Of a stretch of 45,157 nucleotides of DNA, positions 8,407-16,153 are shown piece by piece. The notes beneath the pieces were generated by a model. That model saw only the letters and a list, made by a program, of their open reading frames with translations. It searched no databases and was not told where the DNA came from. Numbering within the stretch: the first letter of the stretch is position 1; each line of letters begins with the position of its first letter. Origin of the DNA: Sulfuritalea sp. (GTDB lineage Bacteria > Pseudomonadota > Gammaproteobacteria > Burkholderiales > Rhodocyclaceae); NCBI RefSeq assembly GCF_017302275.1, contig NZ_JAFLDR010000035.1, forward strand, positions 1 to 45,157. Reading direction: 5' to 3'. Made by a program: the position numbers and the translations under genes.

Positions 8407-8434
8407 GTTCGATATAAAACAGGTTGACATCGAC
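8407..8434. promoter_or_regulatory. Candidate MarR operator 2
   Basis: GTTCGATATAAAAC and GTTGACATCGAC form an imperfect dyad separated by AG. It overlaps the -35 hexamer of the candidate promoter at 8424, so a bound repressor would block RNA polymerase. Confidence 0.5.
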
Positions 8435-8452
8435 ACGCTTGACCCGCAGAAT
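8424..8452 (+). promoter_or_regulatory. Candidate sigma-70 promoter for the second transporter operon
   Basis: TTGACA (8424-8429) is a consensus -35 hexamer. A 17-base spacer leads to CAGAAT (8447-8452), a weak -10. It points at the transporter and catabolic genes and leaves a leader of roughly 130 bases before GTG 8591. Confidence 0.45.
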
Positions 8453-8540
8453 CCGCTCCTCATCCAAGGTCAGCCAGGCGCGCGCAGATGTGCCGGGACC
8501 GGCAGGCGGTGTCCGTGAAGTACCCGAGGAGAGCGTGAGC

Positions 8541-8585
8541 ATGTCCAAGAACTCGGCGACCCCGTTGCGGTCGCATCCGGTGTAA
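8541..8585 (+). CDS. Possible 14-codon leader peptide
   Basis: ATG 8541 opens a 14-codon frame ending TAA 8583-8585, preceded by GAGGAG. The permease GTG start at 8591 lies five bases after this stop and has no strong ribosome binding site of its own. Translation of the leader could therefore re-initiate into the permease. It may equally be chance. Confidence 0.3.
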   Translation: MSKNSATPLRSHPV

Positions 8586-8590
8586 TCGGC

Positions 8591-9634
8591 GTGGATGCGG
8601 CCGTCGCCCTGTTGCTGGCCCAGGATGGCATCACCAACGGCGCCATCTATGCGCTGCTCTCACTGGCGCTGGTACTGGTGTTTGCCGTCACCCGCGTGAT
8701 CTACATTCCCCAGGGGGAATTCGTCGCCTACGGCGCGTTGTCGATGGCCGCGGTCAATGCCGGCTTCCTGCCGCCGACGATGTGGCTGGTGGTCACGCTG
8801 GGTATTGCCGTCGCCATCGTCGACAGCGTGGCCGCGATCCGCGAAGGCGCGAAGGCGCGCCTGCCGATGGTCATTTTCAAGAACGCGGTGCTGCCCATCC
8901 TGGCGGTGATCGTGGTGCGCCAGCTGCCGCTGAAGGATCTGGCATACGTGTTGCAGGTGCTGATCGCCCTGGCCTTCGTCGTACCGCTGGGGCCGCAGGT
9001 CTATCGCCTGGCCTTTCAGCCGGTGGCGGAGGCCAGCGTGCTGCTGCTGTTGATCGTTGCGGTTGCGGTGCACTTCGTCATGGTCGGCATGGGGCTGTAT
9101 TTCTTCGGCGCCGAGGGTGCCCGCATCCCGCCTTTCACCGATGGCGGCGTGACCCTGGGGCCAGCCTATGTCCAGTACCAGACCATCTGGATCGTCGGCA
9201 TCGCGGCGCTGCTGATCGCCGGTCTGGCGCTGTTTTTCGAGCACTCGATCTACGGCAAGGCCCTGCGCGCCACCGCCATCAACCGTACCGGCGCGCGCCT
9301 GATGGGCATTTCGGCGGACCTCGCGGGCAAGCTCTGCTTCACGCTGTCGGCGCTGGTCGGCGCCTTTTCGGGCATCCTGATCGCGCCGATCACCACGATC
9401 TACTATGACACCGGCTTCCTGGTCGGCCTCAAGGGTTTCGTCGGCGCCATCATCGGCGGCCTGGTCTCCTATCCGCTGGCGGCGGCCGGCGCGGTCCTGG
9501 TCGGCCTGCTCGAATCCTATTCGTCCTTTTACGCCTCGGCCTACAAGGAAGTGATCGTGTTCACCCTGATCATTCCGGTGCTGCTCTACCAGTCGCTGAC
9601 CACGAAGCACATCGACGACGAGGAGGACCACTGA
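8591..9634 (+). CDS. livH: Branched-chain amino-acid type ABC transporter permease (LivH family), second system
   Basis: HAAT-class permease of 347 aa. The family start motif (QDGITNGAIYALLSLALVLVFAVTRVIYIPQGEF) and the coupling loop (KALRATAINRTGARLMGIS, near residue 225) are clear. Start is GTG 8591, the only sensible initiator in frame. It is longer than many LivH proteins and carries an extra central hydrophobic portion (about residues 75-140) with charged turns. It is the first structural gene downstream of the MarR-controlled region and is followed by a permease-ATPase fusion, an ATPase and a binding protein, so this transporter is complete within the operon. The probable cargo is an aromatic acid such as a hydroxycinnamate (inference from neighbours). 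Confidence 0.88.
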   Translation: MDAAVALLLAQDGITNGAIYALLSLALVLVFAVTRVIYIPQGEFVAYGALSMAAVNAGFLPPTMWLVVTLGIAVAIVDSVAAIREGAKARLPMVIFKNAVLPILAVIVVRQLPLKDLAYVLQVLIALAFVVPLGPQVYRLAFQPVAEASVLLLLIVAVAVHFVMVGMGLYFFGAEGARIPPFTDGGVTLGPAYVQYQTIWIVGIAALLIAGLALFFEHSIYGKALRATAINRTGARLMGISADLAGKLCFTLSALVGAFSGILIAPITTIYYDTGFLVGLKGFVGAIIGGLVSYPLAAAGAVLVGLLESYSSFYASAYKEVIVFTLIIPVLLYQSLTTKHIDDEEDH

Positions 9635-9635
9635 G

Positions 9636-11420
9636 ATGGCCGCCTTGCTGACGTCCAATCGTGTCCTGATTGCCTTCCTGCTTGGCTTGGCCATGTTGCC
9701 GCTGTTTGCCGCGCAGTTCACGGTGACCATCGTCAATTACATCGGCCTTTACGCCCTGGTGGCACTGGGCCTGGTGCTGCTCACCGGCATCGGCGGGTTG
9801 ACCTCTTTCGGCCAGGCGGCCTTCGTCGGGCTTGGCGCCTACGCGACCGCCTACCTGACCACGCGCCATGGAATGTCGCCCTGGGGCACGCTGATCGTCG
9901 GCATGGTGATCACCACGGCCGTGTCGCTGGCGCTGGGTTTCATCACCCTGCGCCTGTCGGGCCACTTCCTGCCGCTGGGTACCATCGCCTGGGGCATCTC
10001 GCTGTACTTCATCTTCGGCAACGTGCAGGCGCTGGGCGGCCATGGCGGCATCGACGGCATTCCGCCGGTGGACCTGTTCGGCCTGGAGCTCGGTTCCAGC
10101 CGCGCCTTCTTCTATGTGATCTGGATCACCCTGCTGGCGGCGATCATCACCACCCAGAACATGCTCGACTCGCGCGAGGGACGCGCCATGCGCTGCCTGC
10201 GCGCCATGACCATGACCGAGGCGATGGGTATCAACACGCTGCGCTACCGCATGGTGCTGTTCATGATCGCCGCGCAGTTTGCCTGCGTCTCGGGCTGGCT
10301 GTATGCGCACCTGCAACGCTTCGTCAATCCGACGCCGTTTTCGCTCGGCCAGGGCATCGAGTACCTGTTCATGGCGGTGCTCGGCGGCGCTTCCGCCGTC
10401 TGGGGTGCGGTGTTCGGTGCCACGGCGGTCAGCTTCCTCAAGGAATGGTTGCAGGACTGGCTGCCCAAGCTGCTGGGCGCCACCGGCAATTTCGAAATGG
10501 TGGTGTTCGGCCTGCTGACCATCGTCGTGCTGCATCGCGCGCGCGACGGACTCTGGCCTATCCTCCTGCGCGTGTTTGCCATTGTCGCTCCCCAGCGGCA
10601 GCAGATGAGGGAGGTCGAGCCGGCGCTGCCGCTGCCGCGTCGCGATGCGCCGGCGCCGGGCAGCGAGGTCCTGCGGGTGATCGAGGTGACCAAGCGCTTC
10701 GGCGGCCTGGTGGCGAATAACAAGATGAACCTGACCGTGCGCGCCGGCGAAGTGATGGCCCTGATCGGGCCGAACGGCGCGGGCAAGAGCACGCTGTTCA
10801 ACTGCATTTCCGGCGTCAATCCGGCCACCGAGGGCGAGATCCGCTTCATGGGCAAGAGGATCGACCAACTCGGCTCGCGTGAAATAGCCAAGCTGGGCAT
10901 GAGCCGCAGCTTCCAGCACGTGCGACTCAACCAGGACATGACCGTGCTGGAGAACGCCGCCATCGGTGCGCATTTGCGCGGACGCAAGAACTTTGTCCAG
11001 TCCGCCTGGCGCCTCGACCGCGAGGAGGAACGCCGCCTGCTCTGGGAAGCCGCGCACCAGTTGCAGCGTTGCGGCCTCGGCGAGCACCTGTTCGATACCT
11101 GCGGCAGCCTGCCGCTGGGCAAGCAGCGCATCGTCGAAATCGCCCGTGCCCTGTGCAGCGATCCGACGCTGCTGCTGCTCGACGAACCCGCCGCCGGCCT
11201 GCGTCACCTGGAGAAGCGCGCGCTGGCCGAGCTGCTGGCCAAGCTGCGTGGCGAGGGCATGGCCATCCTGCTGGTGGAACACGACATGGACTTCGTCATG
11301 GGCCTCGCCGACCGCGTGCTGGTCATGGAATTCGGCGAATACCTGGCCGAAGGCCTGCCGCAGGAAATCCAGACCAATCCCAAGGTGCTGGAAGCCTACC
11401 TCGGAGGTGTCGACGAATGA
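9636..11420 (+). CDS. Fused ABC transporter permease-ATPase (LivM-LivG fusion)
   Basis: Single 594-residue protein joining two normally separate HAAT subunits. Residues about 1-310 are a LivM-type permease (LTGIGGLTSFGQAAFVGLGAY, LRLSGHFLPLGTIAWGI, coupling loop AMTMTEAMGINTLRYR). A Pro- and Arg-rich linker (about 320-345) leads to a LivG-type ATPase with Walker A GPNGAGKST, signature LPLGKQRIVEIARAL, Walker B LLLLDEPAAGL and LLVEHDMD. No stop or frameshift separates the halves, so it is a real fusion. It follows the permease gene by one base and overlaps the next ATPase by ATGA. The signature lacks the SGG core but resembles other LivG proteins. Confidence 0.92.
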   Translation: MAALLTSNRVLIAFLLGLAMLPLFAAQFTVTIVNYIGLYALVALGLVLLTGIGGLTSFGQAAFVGLGAYATAYLTTRHGMSPWGTLIVGMVITTAVSLALGFITLRLSGHFLPLGTIAWGISLYFIFGNVQALGGHGGIDGIPPVDLFGLELGSSRAFFYVIWITLLAAIITTQNMLDSREGRAMRCLRAMTMTEAMGINTLRYRMVLFMIAAQFACVSGWLYAHLQRFVNPTPFSLGQGIEYLFMAVLGGASAVWGAVFGATAVSFLKEWLQDWLPKLLGATGNFEMVVFGLLTIVVLHRARDGLWPILLRVFAIVAPQRQQMREVEPALPLPRRDAPAPGSEVLRVIEVTKRFGGLVANNKMNLTVRAGEVMALIGPNGAGKSTLFNCISGVNPATEGEIRFMGKRIDQLGSREIAKLGMSRSFQHVRLNQDMTVLENAAIGAHLRGRKNFVQSAWRLDREEERRLLWEAAHQLQRCGLGEHLFDTCGSLPLGKQRIVEIARALCSDPTLLLLDEPAAGLRHLEKRALAELLAKLRGEGMAILLVEHDMDFVMGLADRVLVMEFGEYLAEGLPQEIQTNPKVLEAYLGGVDE

Positions 11421-12163
11421 AGCCGGTGATCATGGAAACCAGCGGCCTGTGCGTCAACTACGGGCGTGTCGAGGCCATCCACAACGTCAACATACGCATC
11501 CGCGAAGGCGAGATCGTCACCGTCATCGGCCCCAACGGCGCTGGCAAGACCACCCTGCTCTCGGCACTGATGGGCCTCCTGCCGGCACGCGGCGAAGTGA
11601 AATACCAGGGCCATTCGACCCTGGGCGCCATGTCGGTCGACGCGCTGGTGGCCAAGGGGCTGGTGCTGGTGCCGGAAAAGCGCGAACTGTTCGGCTCGAT
11701 GTCGGTGGCCGACAATTTGCTGCTCGGCGCCTTTGCCCGTCATCGCCGTGGCGACCGCGACCACGCCAAGACCATGGACGAGGTGTACGCGATCTTTCCG
11801 CGCCTGGCCGAGCGCCACAAGCAGGAGGCGGGCACGCTCTCCGGCGGCGAGCGCCAGATGCTGGCCATGGGGCGCGCCCTGATGGCCAAGCCGACGCTGC
11901 TGATGCTCGACGAGCCCAGCCTCGGCCTGGCGCCGCTGATCGTCAAGGAGATCCTGCGCATCGTGGTGCAGCTCAAGAGCATGGGCGTTTCGATCCTGCT
12001 GGTGGAACAGAACGCGCGTGCTGCACTGCAAGTGGCCGATTACGGCTATGTGTTGGAGAATGGCAGCGTGGCGGTGGAAAACGAAGCCAAGGCCTTGCTC
12101 CATGATCCGCGCGTGATCGAAAGCTATCTTGGTCTTGGCGGCAGCCATTCCATCGCCGCCTGA
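11417..12163 (+). CDS. livF: ABC transporter ATP-binding protein (LivF family), second system
   Basis: ATPase of 248 aa with Walker A GPNGAGKTT, signature LSGGERQML, Walker B LLMLDEPSLGLAP and switch region LLVEQNA. Start ATG 11417 overlaps the fusion gene stop (ATGA) and follows GGAGG; the longer frame upstream is out of context. It pairs with the ATPase half of the preceding fusion protein. The binding protein gene follows after 66 bases, closing a complete four-domain importer plus receptor. Confidence 0.93.
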   Translation: MKPVIMETSGLCVNYGRVEAIHNVNIRIREGEIVTVIGPNGAGKTTLLSALMGLLPARGEVKYQGHSTLGAMSVDALVAKGLVLVPEKRELFGSMSVADNLLLGAFARHRRGDRDHAKTMDEVYAIFPRLAERHKQEAGTLSGGERQMLAMGRALMAKPTLLMLDEPSLGLAPLIVKEILRIVVQLKSMGVSILLVEQNARAALQVADYGYVLENGSVAVENEAKALLHDPRVIESYLGLGGSHSIAA

Positions 12164-12229
12164 TTTTTTATCGCCGTGCCTGCAAGTCAACCGCTGTCGT
12201 TTGCCTACACACAAAACCGAGGAGAAAAC

Positions 12230-13378
12230 ATGAAAGTCAAACTGTCCATCAAGCCGCTGGTGATCGCCCTGTCCCTGTTCGGCGCCACCGCTGCGCTGGC
12301 CGACATCAACATCGGTGTCAGCGTGTCCGCCACCGGCCCCGCTGCCGTGCTCGGCGGCCCGCAGAAGAACACCGCCCAGTTGTTCCCGACCAGCATTGCC
12401 GGCGAGAAGATCAACTGGATCGTGCTCGACGACGCGTCCGACCCGACGGCCACGGCGAAAAACGTCGCCAAGTTTCTCAGCGAGACCAAGGTGGACATGC
12501 TGATGACCGGCACCACGACGCCCGGCGTGATGGCGGCCGCCGGTCCGGCGGCGGACAGCAAGACACCGCTGATCGCCCTGGCGCCGAACCGCCTGGACGG
12601 CGAGAAGTTCAAATGGACTTTCACGATGCCGCAGCCGATTGGCCTGATGGCCGAGCCGCTGCTTGAGCACGCCAAGTCCAAGGTCTACAAGACCGTGGCC
12701 TTCCTCGGCTACCACCCGGATGCCTACGGCGAGGTCTGGATCAAGGCCATGGAAGCCCTGTCGCCCAAGTATGGCGTCACCTTCGGCCCGATCGAGGGCT
12801 TTGCCCGCACCGACACCTCGGTCGCCGGCCAGGTCATCAAGCTGGTCAGCCTCAAGCCCGACGCGGTGCTGGTCGTCGCCTCGGGTTCGCCGGCGGCGAT
12901 GGCGCATGCGGCCCTCTCCGAGCGAGGCTACAAGGGCCAGATCTACCAGACCCACGGCGCACCCTCGCCGGTCTTCCTGAAGAACGGCGGCAAGGCGGTC
13001 GAGAACGGCATCCTGGTGGCCGGCCCGGTGCTGGAGTGGGAACAACTGCCCGACTCGCATCCCTCGAAGAAAGTCAGCGGCGAGTACGCCAAGGCCTACG
13101 AGGCAAAGTACGGCCAGAACTCGCTGTCGTCCTTCGGCGGCCACATGTGGGATGGCTGGGCCATCGCCTCGCGCGCGATTCCGGTGGCACTGAAGAAAGC
13201 CAAGCCGGGCACCGCCGAGTTCCGTGCCGCGCTGCGCGATGCGATCGAGAGCGAGCGCGAGATCGCCGGCGTGCATGGCGTCTTCAACTTCAGCCCGACC
13301 GACCACTCCGGCTTCGACGGACGCGCCCGCGTGTTGCTGCAGGTGCAGAACGGCGCCTTCAAGGTTATCTCGAAGTAA
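12230..13378 (+). CDS. Periplasmic substrate-binding protein of the second HAAT transporter
   Basis: Type I periplasmic binding protein (Peripla_BP_6 family), 382 aa. It has a Sec signal peptide: basic KVKLSIK, hydrophobic core, and a cleavage site after ALA near residue 24, with the mature protein starting DINIGVSVSATGPAA. Start ATG 12230 is chosen because it has GAGGAG upstream and gives the signal peptide directly. Members of this family in aromatic degraders bind p-coumarate, ferulate, benzoate and similar acids (CouP-like in Rhodopseudomonas). It lies between the transporter and the hydroxycinnamate-type CoA ligase, so an aryl acid ligand is likely but unproven. Confidence 0.9.
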   Translation: MKVKLSIKPLVIALSLFGATAALADINIGVSVSATGPAAVLGGPQKNTAQLFPTSIAGEKINWIVLDDASDPTATAKNVAKFLSETKVDMLMTGTTTPGVMAAAGPAADSKTPLIALAPNRLDGEKFKWTFTMPQPIGLMAEPLLEHAKSKVYKTVAFLGYHPDAYGEVWIKAMEALSPKYGVTFGPIEGFARTDTSVAGQVIKLVSLKPDAVLVVASGSPAAMAHAALSERGYKGQIYQTHGAPSPVFLKNGGKAVENGILVAGPVLEWEQLPDSHPSKKVSGEYAKAYEAKYGQNSLSSFGGHMWDGWAIASRAIPVALKKAKPGTAEFRAALRDAIESEREIAGVHGVFNFSPTDHSGFDGRARVLLQVQNGAFKVISK

Positions 13379-13399
13379 CACCACGCCAAAGGACGTCGC

Positions 13400-15262
13400 A
13401 TGAGCGCCATTGCCCGCAAGCCGGCCGAGCTGTTCGTCGATCCGGCCGTCATCCTCGAAGCCCGGCCGGACGGTAGCCGGCTGTTCCGTTCCAAGCTGGA
13501 GCTGCCGGGCTTTGCCCGCTGTTCCGGCGAATGGCTGGAACGCTGGGCGGCCGAGACCCCGGATGCCATCCTGATCGCCGAGCGCGGCGCGGATGGCGAA
13601 TGGGTCAAGGTGACTTACGGGCAGGCGCTGGCGCGCGTCTATCGCATCGCCACCTGGCTGCTCGGGCAGAATCTCTCGCCCGAGCGGCCGGTGCTGGTGC
13701 TCTCCGACAACGGCGTCGAGCATGCCCTGCTGATGCTGGCCTGCCTGCATGTCGGCGTGCCGATCAGCCCGGTCTCGCCGGGCAACTCGCTCTTGTCCAA
13801 GGATTTCCTCAAGCTCAAGGCCAACGTCGAATTGCTTCGCCCCGGTGTCATCTTCGCCGACACCATCGAACGTTTCATGCCGGCGATCAACGCCATCGCC
13901 GGGCTGCATGACGGCGTCGTCGTCGCCGGCAGCCGCAGTGCGCCGCAGGCCGGCACGCTGCCCTTCGCCGAGATCGAAAGAGTCGGCGCTGACGACACGG
14001 CGAATTTTGCAGCAGTCAAGGCGGCATTCGCCAGGATCACGCCCGATACCATCGCCAAGTTCCTGTTCACCTCGGGTTCGGTGGGCACGCCCAAGGCGGT
14101 GATCACCACCCAGCGCATGATGTGTTCCAACGCCGAGATGAAATCCATCATCTGGCCCTTCCTCAACACGCAGAAGCCGGTGATCTGCGACTGGCTGCCC
14201 TGGAGCCACGTCTTCGGCGGCAGCCACAATTTCAACAAGGTGGTTCGCTTTGGCGGCAGCCTCTACATCGACGACGGCAAGCCGCTGCCGGCCCTGCTGC
14301 CGAAGACCGTGCGCAACCTCACCGACGTCTCGCCCACCATCTATTTCAGCGTGCCCCTGGCCTACGCCCTGCTTGTCGCCGAGCTGCGCGACAACGCCGC
14401 CTTGCGCAAGAGTTTCTTCTCGCGCCTGCAGATCATCTTCTATGCCGGCGCCGCGCTGCCGCAATCGACCTGGGACGAACTCGAACGCCTCGCCGTGATG
14501 GAGCTGGGCCATCCCGTGGTCATGCTCTCGTCGTGGGGCTCGACGGAAACCGCGCCGGCCTGCACCGACTGCCACTTCCAGGCCGTGCGCTCCGGCGTCA
14601 TCGGCGTGCCGATTCCCGGTACCACCCTGAAGCTGGTGCCGGTGGCCGACAAGCTGGAAGTCCGCGTCAAGGGGCCCAACCTCTTCCCCGGCTACTGGAA
14701 GCAGCCCGAGCTCACCGCCAAGGCCTTCGATGACGAAGGTTTCTACATGATCGGCGACGCCGTGTCCTTCGTCGATCCGGCGCGCCCCGAACAGGGCCTG
14801 CTGTTCGACGGCCGTGTCGCCGAGGATTTCAAGCTGCTCTCCGGCACCTGGGTCCATGTCGGCAGCATCCGTGTGGCCGGCATCAGCGCCTTGTCGCCGA
14901 TCGCCCAGGACATCGTGCTCACCGGCCATGACCGCGACGACATCGGCTTCCTGGTGTTTCCCAACATCGGCGAATGCCGCCGCCTGGCCGGCCTCGGCGA
15001 CGACGTGCCGGCGGCCCAGGTGGTCGGCCATCCGGCGATCAAGGAGCGGGTACGCGAAGGCATGGTGCGTCTCAAGCAGCACGGCGGCGGTTCATCGACC
15101 TACCCGGCACGCGCCCTGCTGATGGCCGAGCCGCCCTCATCCGAACATGGCGAACTCACCGACAAGGGCTACATCAACCAGCGCGCGGTGCTGACTCGCC
15201 GCGCCGACCGTGTCGTCGAGCTGTACTCCGACGTTCCCGATTCCAGCATCATTTTTATCTGA
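13400..15262 (+). CDS. Feruloyl-CoA synthetase-like acyl/aryl-CoA ligase
   Basis: AMP-forming ligase of 620 aa, close in layout to feruloyl-/p-coumaroyl-CoA synthetases (Fcs/CouL-type role). It would activate a hydroxycinnamate with ATP and CoA. The phosphate loop is TSGSVGTPK at residues 224-232, where the usual Thr after Ser is Val. Family markers include DWLPWSHVFGGSHNF, LYIDDGKPLP, FYAGAALPQSTWDELERLA and SWGSTETAP. The C-terminal lid carries GRVAEDFKLLSGTWVHVG with the expected catalytic Lys. It starts 21 bases after the binding protein. Shadow segment 13981-14003 matches the dispersed repeat in frame (VGADDT). Confidence 0.88.
   Translation: MSAIARKPAELFVDPAVILEARPDGSRLFRSKLELPGFARCSGEWLERWAAETPDAILIAERGADGEWVKVTYGQALARVYRIATWLLGQNLSPERPVLVLSDNGVEHALLMLACLHVGVPISPVSPGNSLLSKDFLKLKANVELLRPGVIFADTIERFMPAINAIAGLHDGVVVAGSRSAPQAGTLPFAEIERVGADDTANFAAVKAAFARITPDTIAKFLFTSGSVGTPKAVITTQRMMCSNAEMKSIIWPFLNTQKPVICDWLPWSHVFGGSHNFNKVVRFGGSLYIDDGKPLPALLPKTVRNLTDVSPTIYFSVPLAYALLVAELRDNAALRKSFFSRLQIIFYAGAALPQSTWDELERLAVMELGHPVVMLSSWGSTETAPACTDCHFQAVRSGVIGVPIPGTTLKLVPVADKLEVRVKGPNLFPGYWKQPELTAKAFDDEGFYMIGDAVSFVDPARPEQGLLFDGRVAEDFKLLSGTWVHVGSIRVAGISALSPIAQDIVLTGHDRDDIGFLVFPNIGECRRLAGLGDDVPAAQVVGHPAIKERVREGMVRLKQHGGGSSTYPARALLMAEPPSSEHGELTDKGYINQRAVLTRRADRVVELYSDVPDSSIIFI
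13981..14003 (+). repeat. Dispersed 25-bp repeat, copy 1 (inside ligase gene)
   Basis: AGTCGGCGCTGACG followed by ACACGGCGA. It matches the consensus at 12 of the last 13 positions and is read in frame as VGADDTA. Confidence 0.65.
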
Positions 15263-15270
15263 AGCAGGCA

Positions 15271-16041
15271 ATGACCGACAAACTCGTAACCCACAGCCTC
15301 GACGGGCTGGTCTACACCATCACCCTGAGCCGCCCGGCGAAGCGCAACGCGATCAGCGACCGCCTGCTCGACGCCCTGGAAAAGGCCTGGGACGCGCGTC
15401 CCGCCGAGGCCCGCGTGGTGATCCTGGCCGGCGCCGGCGAGCACTTCTGCGCCGGCCTCGACCTCTCCGAGCACCAGCACCGCGAACCCTCCGGCGTGAT
15501 GCTGCATTCACAAGGCTGGCACCGCGTCTTCGGCAAGATCCACCAGACCGGGATCCCGGTGGTGGCCGTGCTGCACGGCGCGGTGATCGGCGGCGGCCTG
15601 GAACTGGCCACCTCGACCCACGTTCGTGTCGCCGAAGCGAACACCATGTACCAGTTGCCCGAAGGCCGCCACGGCATCTATGTCGGTGGCGGGGCCTCGG
15701 TGCGCGTGGCGCGCATCATCGGCCCCGGCCGCATGGCCGAGATGATGCTGACCGGGCGCATCTACAGCGCCGAGGAAGGCCAGCAACTGGGCCTGTCGCA
15801 TTACCTGGTCGGCAAGGGCGAAGGCCTGGCCAAGGCGCAGGAACTGGCCAAACGCATCGCCGAGAACGCACCGCTGGCCAACTACGCCATGGTCACCACC
15901 ATACAGCGCATCAGCAACATGTCTTCCGACGATGGCCTTTACGTCGAATCGCTGATGGCGGCCGTGGCGCAGACCAGCCCGGAAGTGGTGGCGCGCATCG
16001 GCTCCTTCCTCAACCGCAAGGGCATGGGACCGCAGACGTGA
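15271..16041 (+). CDS. Enoyl-CoA hydratase/isomerase (crotonase family)
   Basis: Crotonase-fold protein of 256 aa. Oxyanion-hole regions are AGAGEHFCAGLDLSEH (about residues 53-68) and HGAVIGGGLELA (about 105-117); the downstream catalytic-loop segment is QLPEGRHGIYVGGGAS. Start ATG 15271 is eight bases after the ligase stop. In a hydroxycinnamate pathway it would hydrate the aryl-acryloyl-CoA double bond, the role of CouM in Rhodococcus or of hydratase-lyase Ech/FerB elsewhere. It lacks obvious resemblance to the canonical feruloyl-CoA hydratase-lyase beyond the fold. The downstream dehydrogenase and hydrolase favour simple hydration. Confidence 0.85.
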   Translation: MTDKLVTHSLDGLVYTITLSRPAKRNAISDRLLDALEKAWDARPAEARVVILAGAGEHFCAGLDLSEHQHREPSGVMLHSQGWHRVFGKIHQTGIPVVAVLHGAVIGGGLELATSTHVRVAEANTMYQLPEGRHGIYVGGGASVRVARIIGPGRMAEMMLTGRIYSAEEGQQLGLSHYLVGKGEGLAKAQELAKRIAENAPLANYAMVTTIQRISNMSSDDGLYVESLMAAVAQTSPEVVARIGSFLNRKGMGPQT

Positions 16042-16056
16042 CAGCCCTATCCCCAG

Positions 16057-16077
16057 CCCTTTCCCCGGGGGAAAGGG
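16057..16077. repeat. Short palindromic hairpin
   Basis: CCCTTTCCCC and GGGGAAAGGG form a perfect 10-bp inverted repeat around one G, just after the crotonase gene. GC-rich palindromes of this sort are frequent intergenic repeats in proteobacteria. There is no T-run, so termination is doubtful. Confidence 0.6.
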
Positions 16078-16120
16078 TGACCAATGTTCTGCCGCTGCCG
16101 CGGCTTCCGGTAAATGACTT

Positions 16121-16153
16121 GCTGCCTCCTTGGGGCGGCCCGGCGGAGGCAGC
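16121..16153 (+). promoter_or_regulatory. Hairpin that sequesters the amidohydrolase ribosome binding site
   Basis: GCTGCCTCC (16121-16129) pairs perfectly with GGAGGCAGC (16145-16153) around a 15-nt loop. The 3' arm is the Shine-Dalgarno sequence itself, and the ATG follows immediately at 16154. In the transcript this would limit translation of the amidohydrolase unless the stem is opened. Confidence 0.55.

Larger units (their letters stand above)
8258..8590. other. Intergenic control region between marR and the second transporter
   Basis: This 333-bp stretch is AT-richer than its surroundings and has no convincing gene beyond a 14-codon leader. It contains two dyads built from one related half-site (8274-8311 and 8407-8434), a TTGACA-type promoter overlapping the second dyad, and the ribosome binding site of the leader ORF. 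Confidence 0.6.

Noticed and set aside
11396-15082. 1228-codon minus-strand open frame
   Set aside because: It runs antisense through four well-supported genes (livF, binding protein, CoA ligase) and has the low-complexity His/Asp/Gly look of GC-driven shadow frames.
16057-16077. Rho-independent terminator after the crotonase gene
   Set aside because: The stem is perfect, but no T-run follows and the next pathway genes continue on the same strand.
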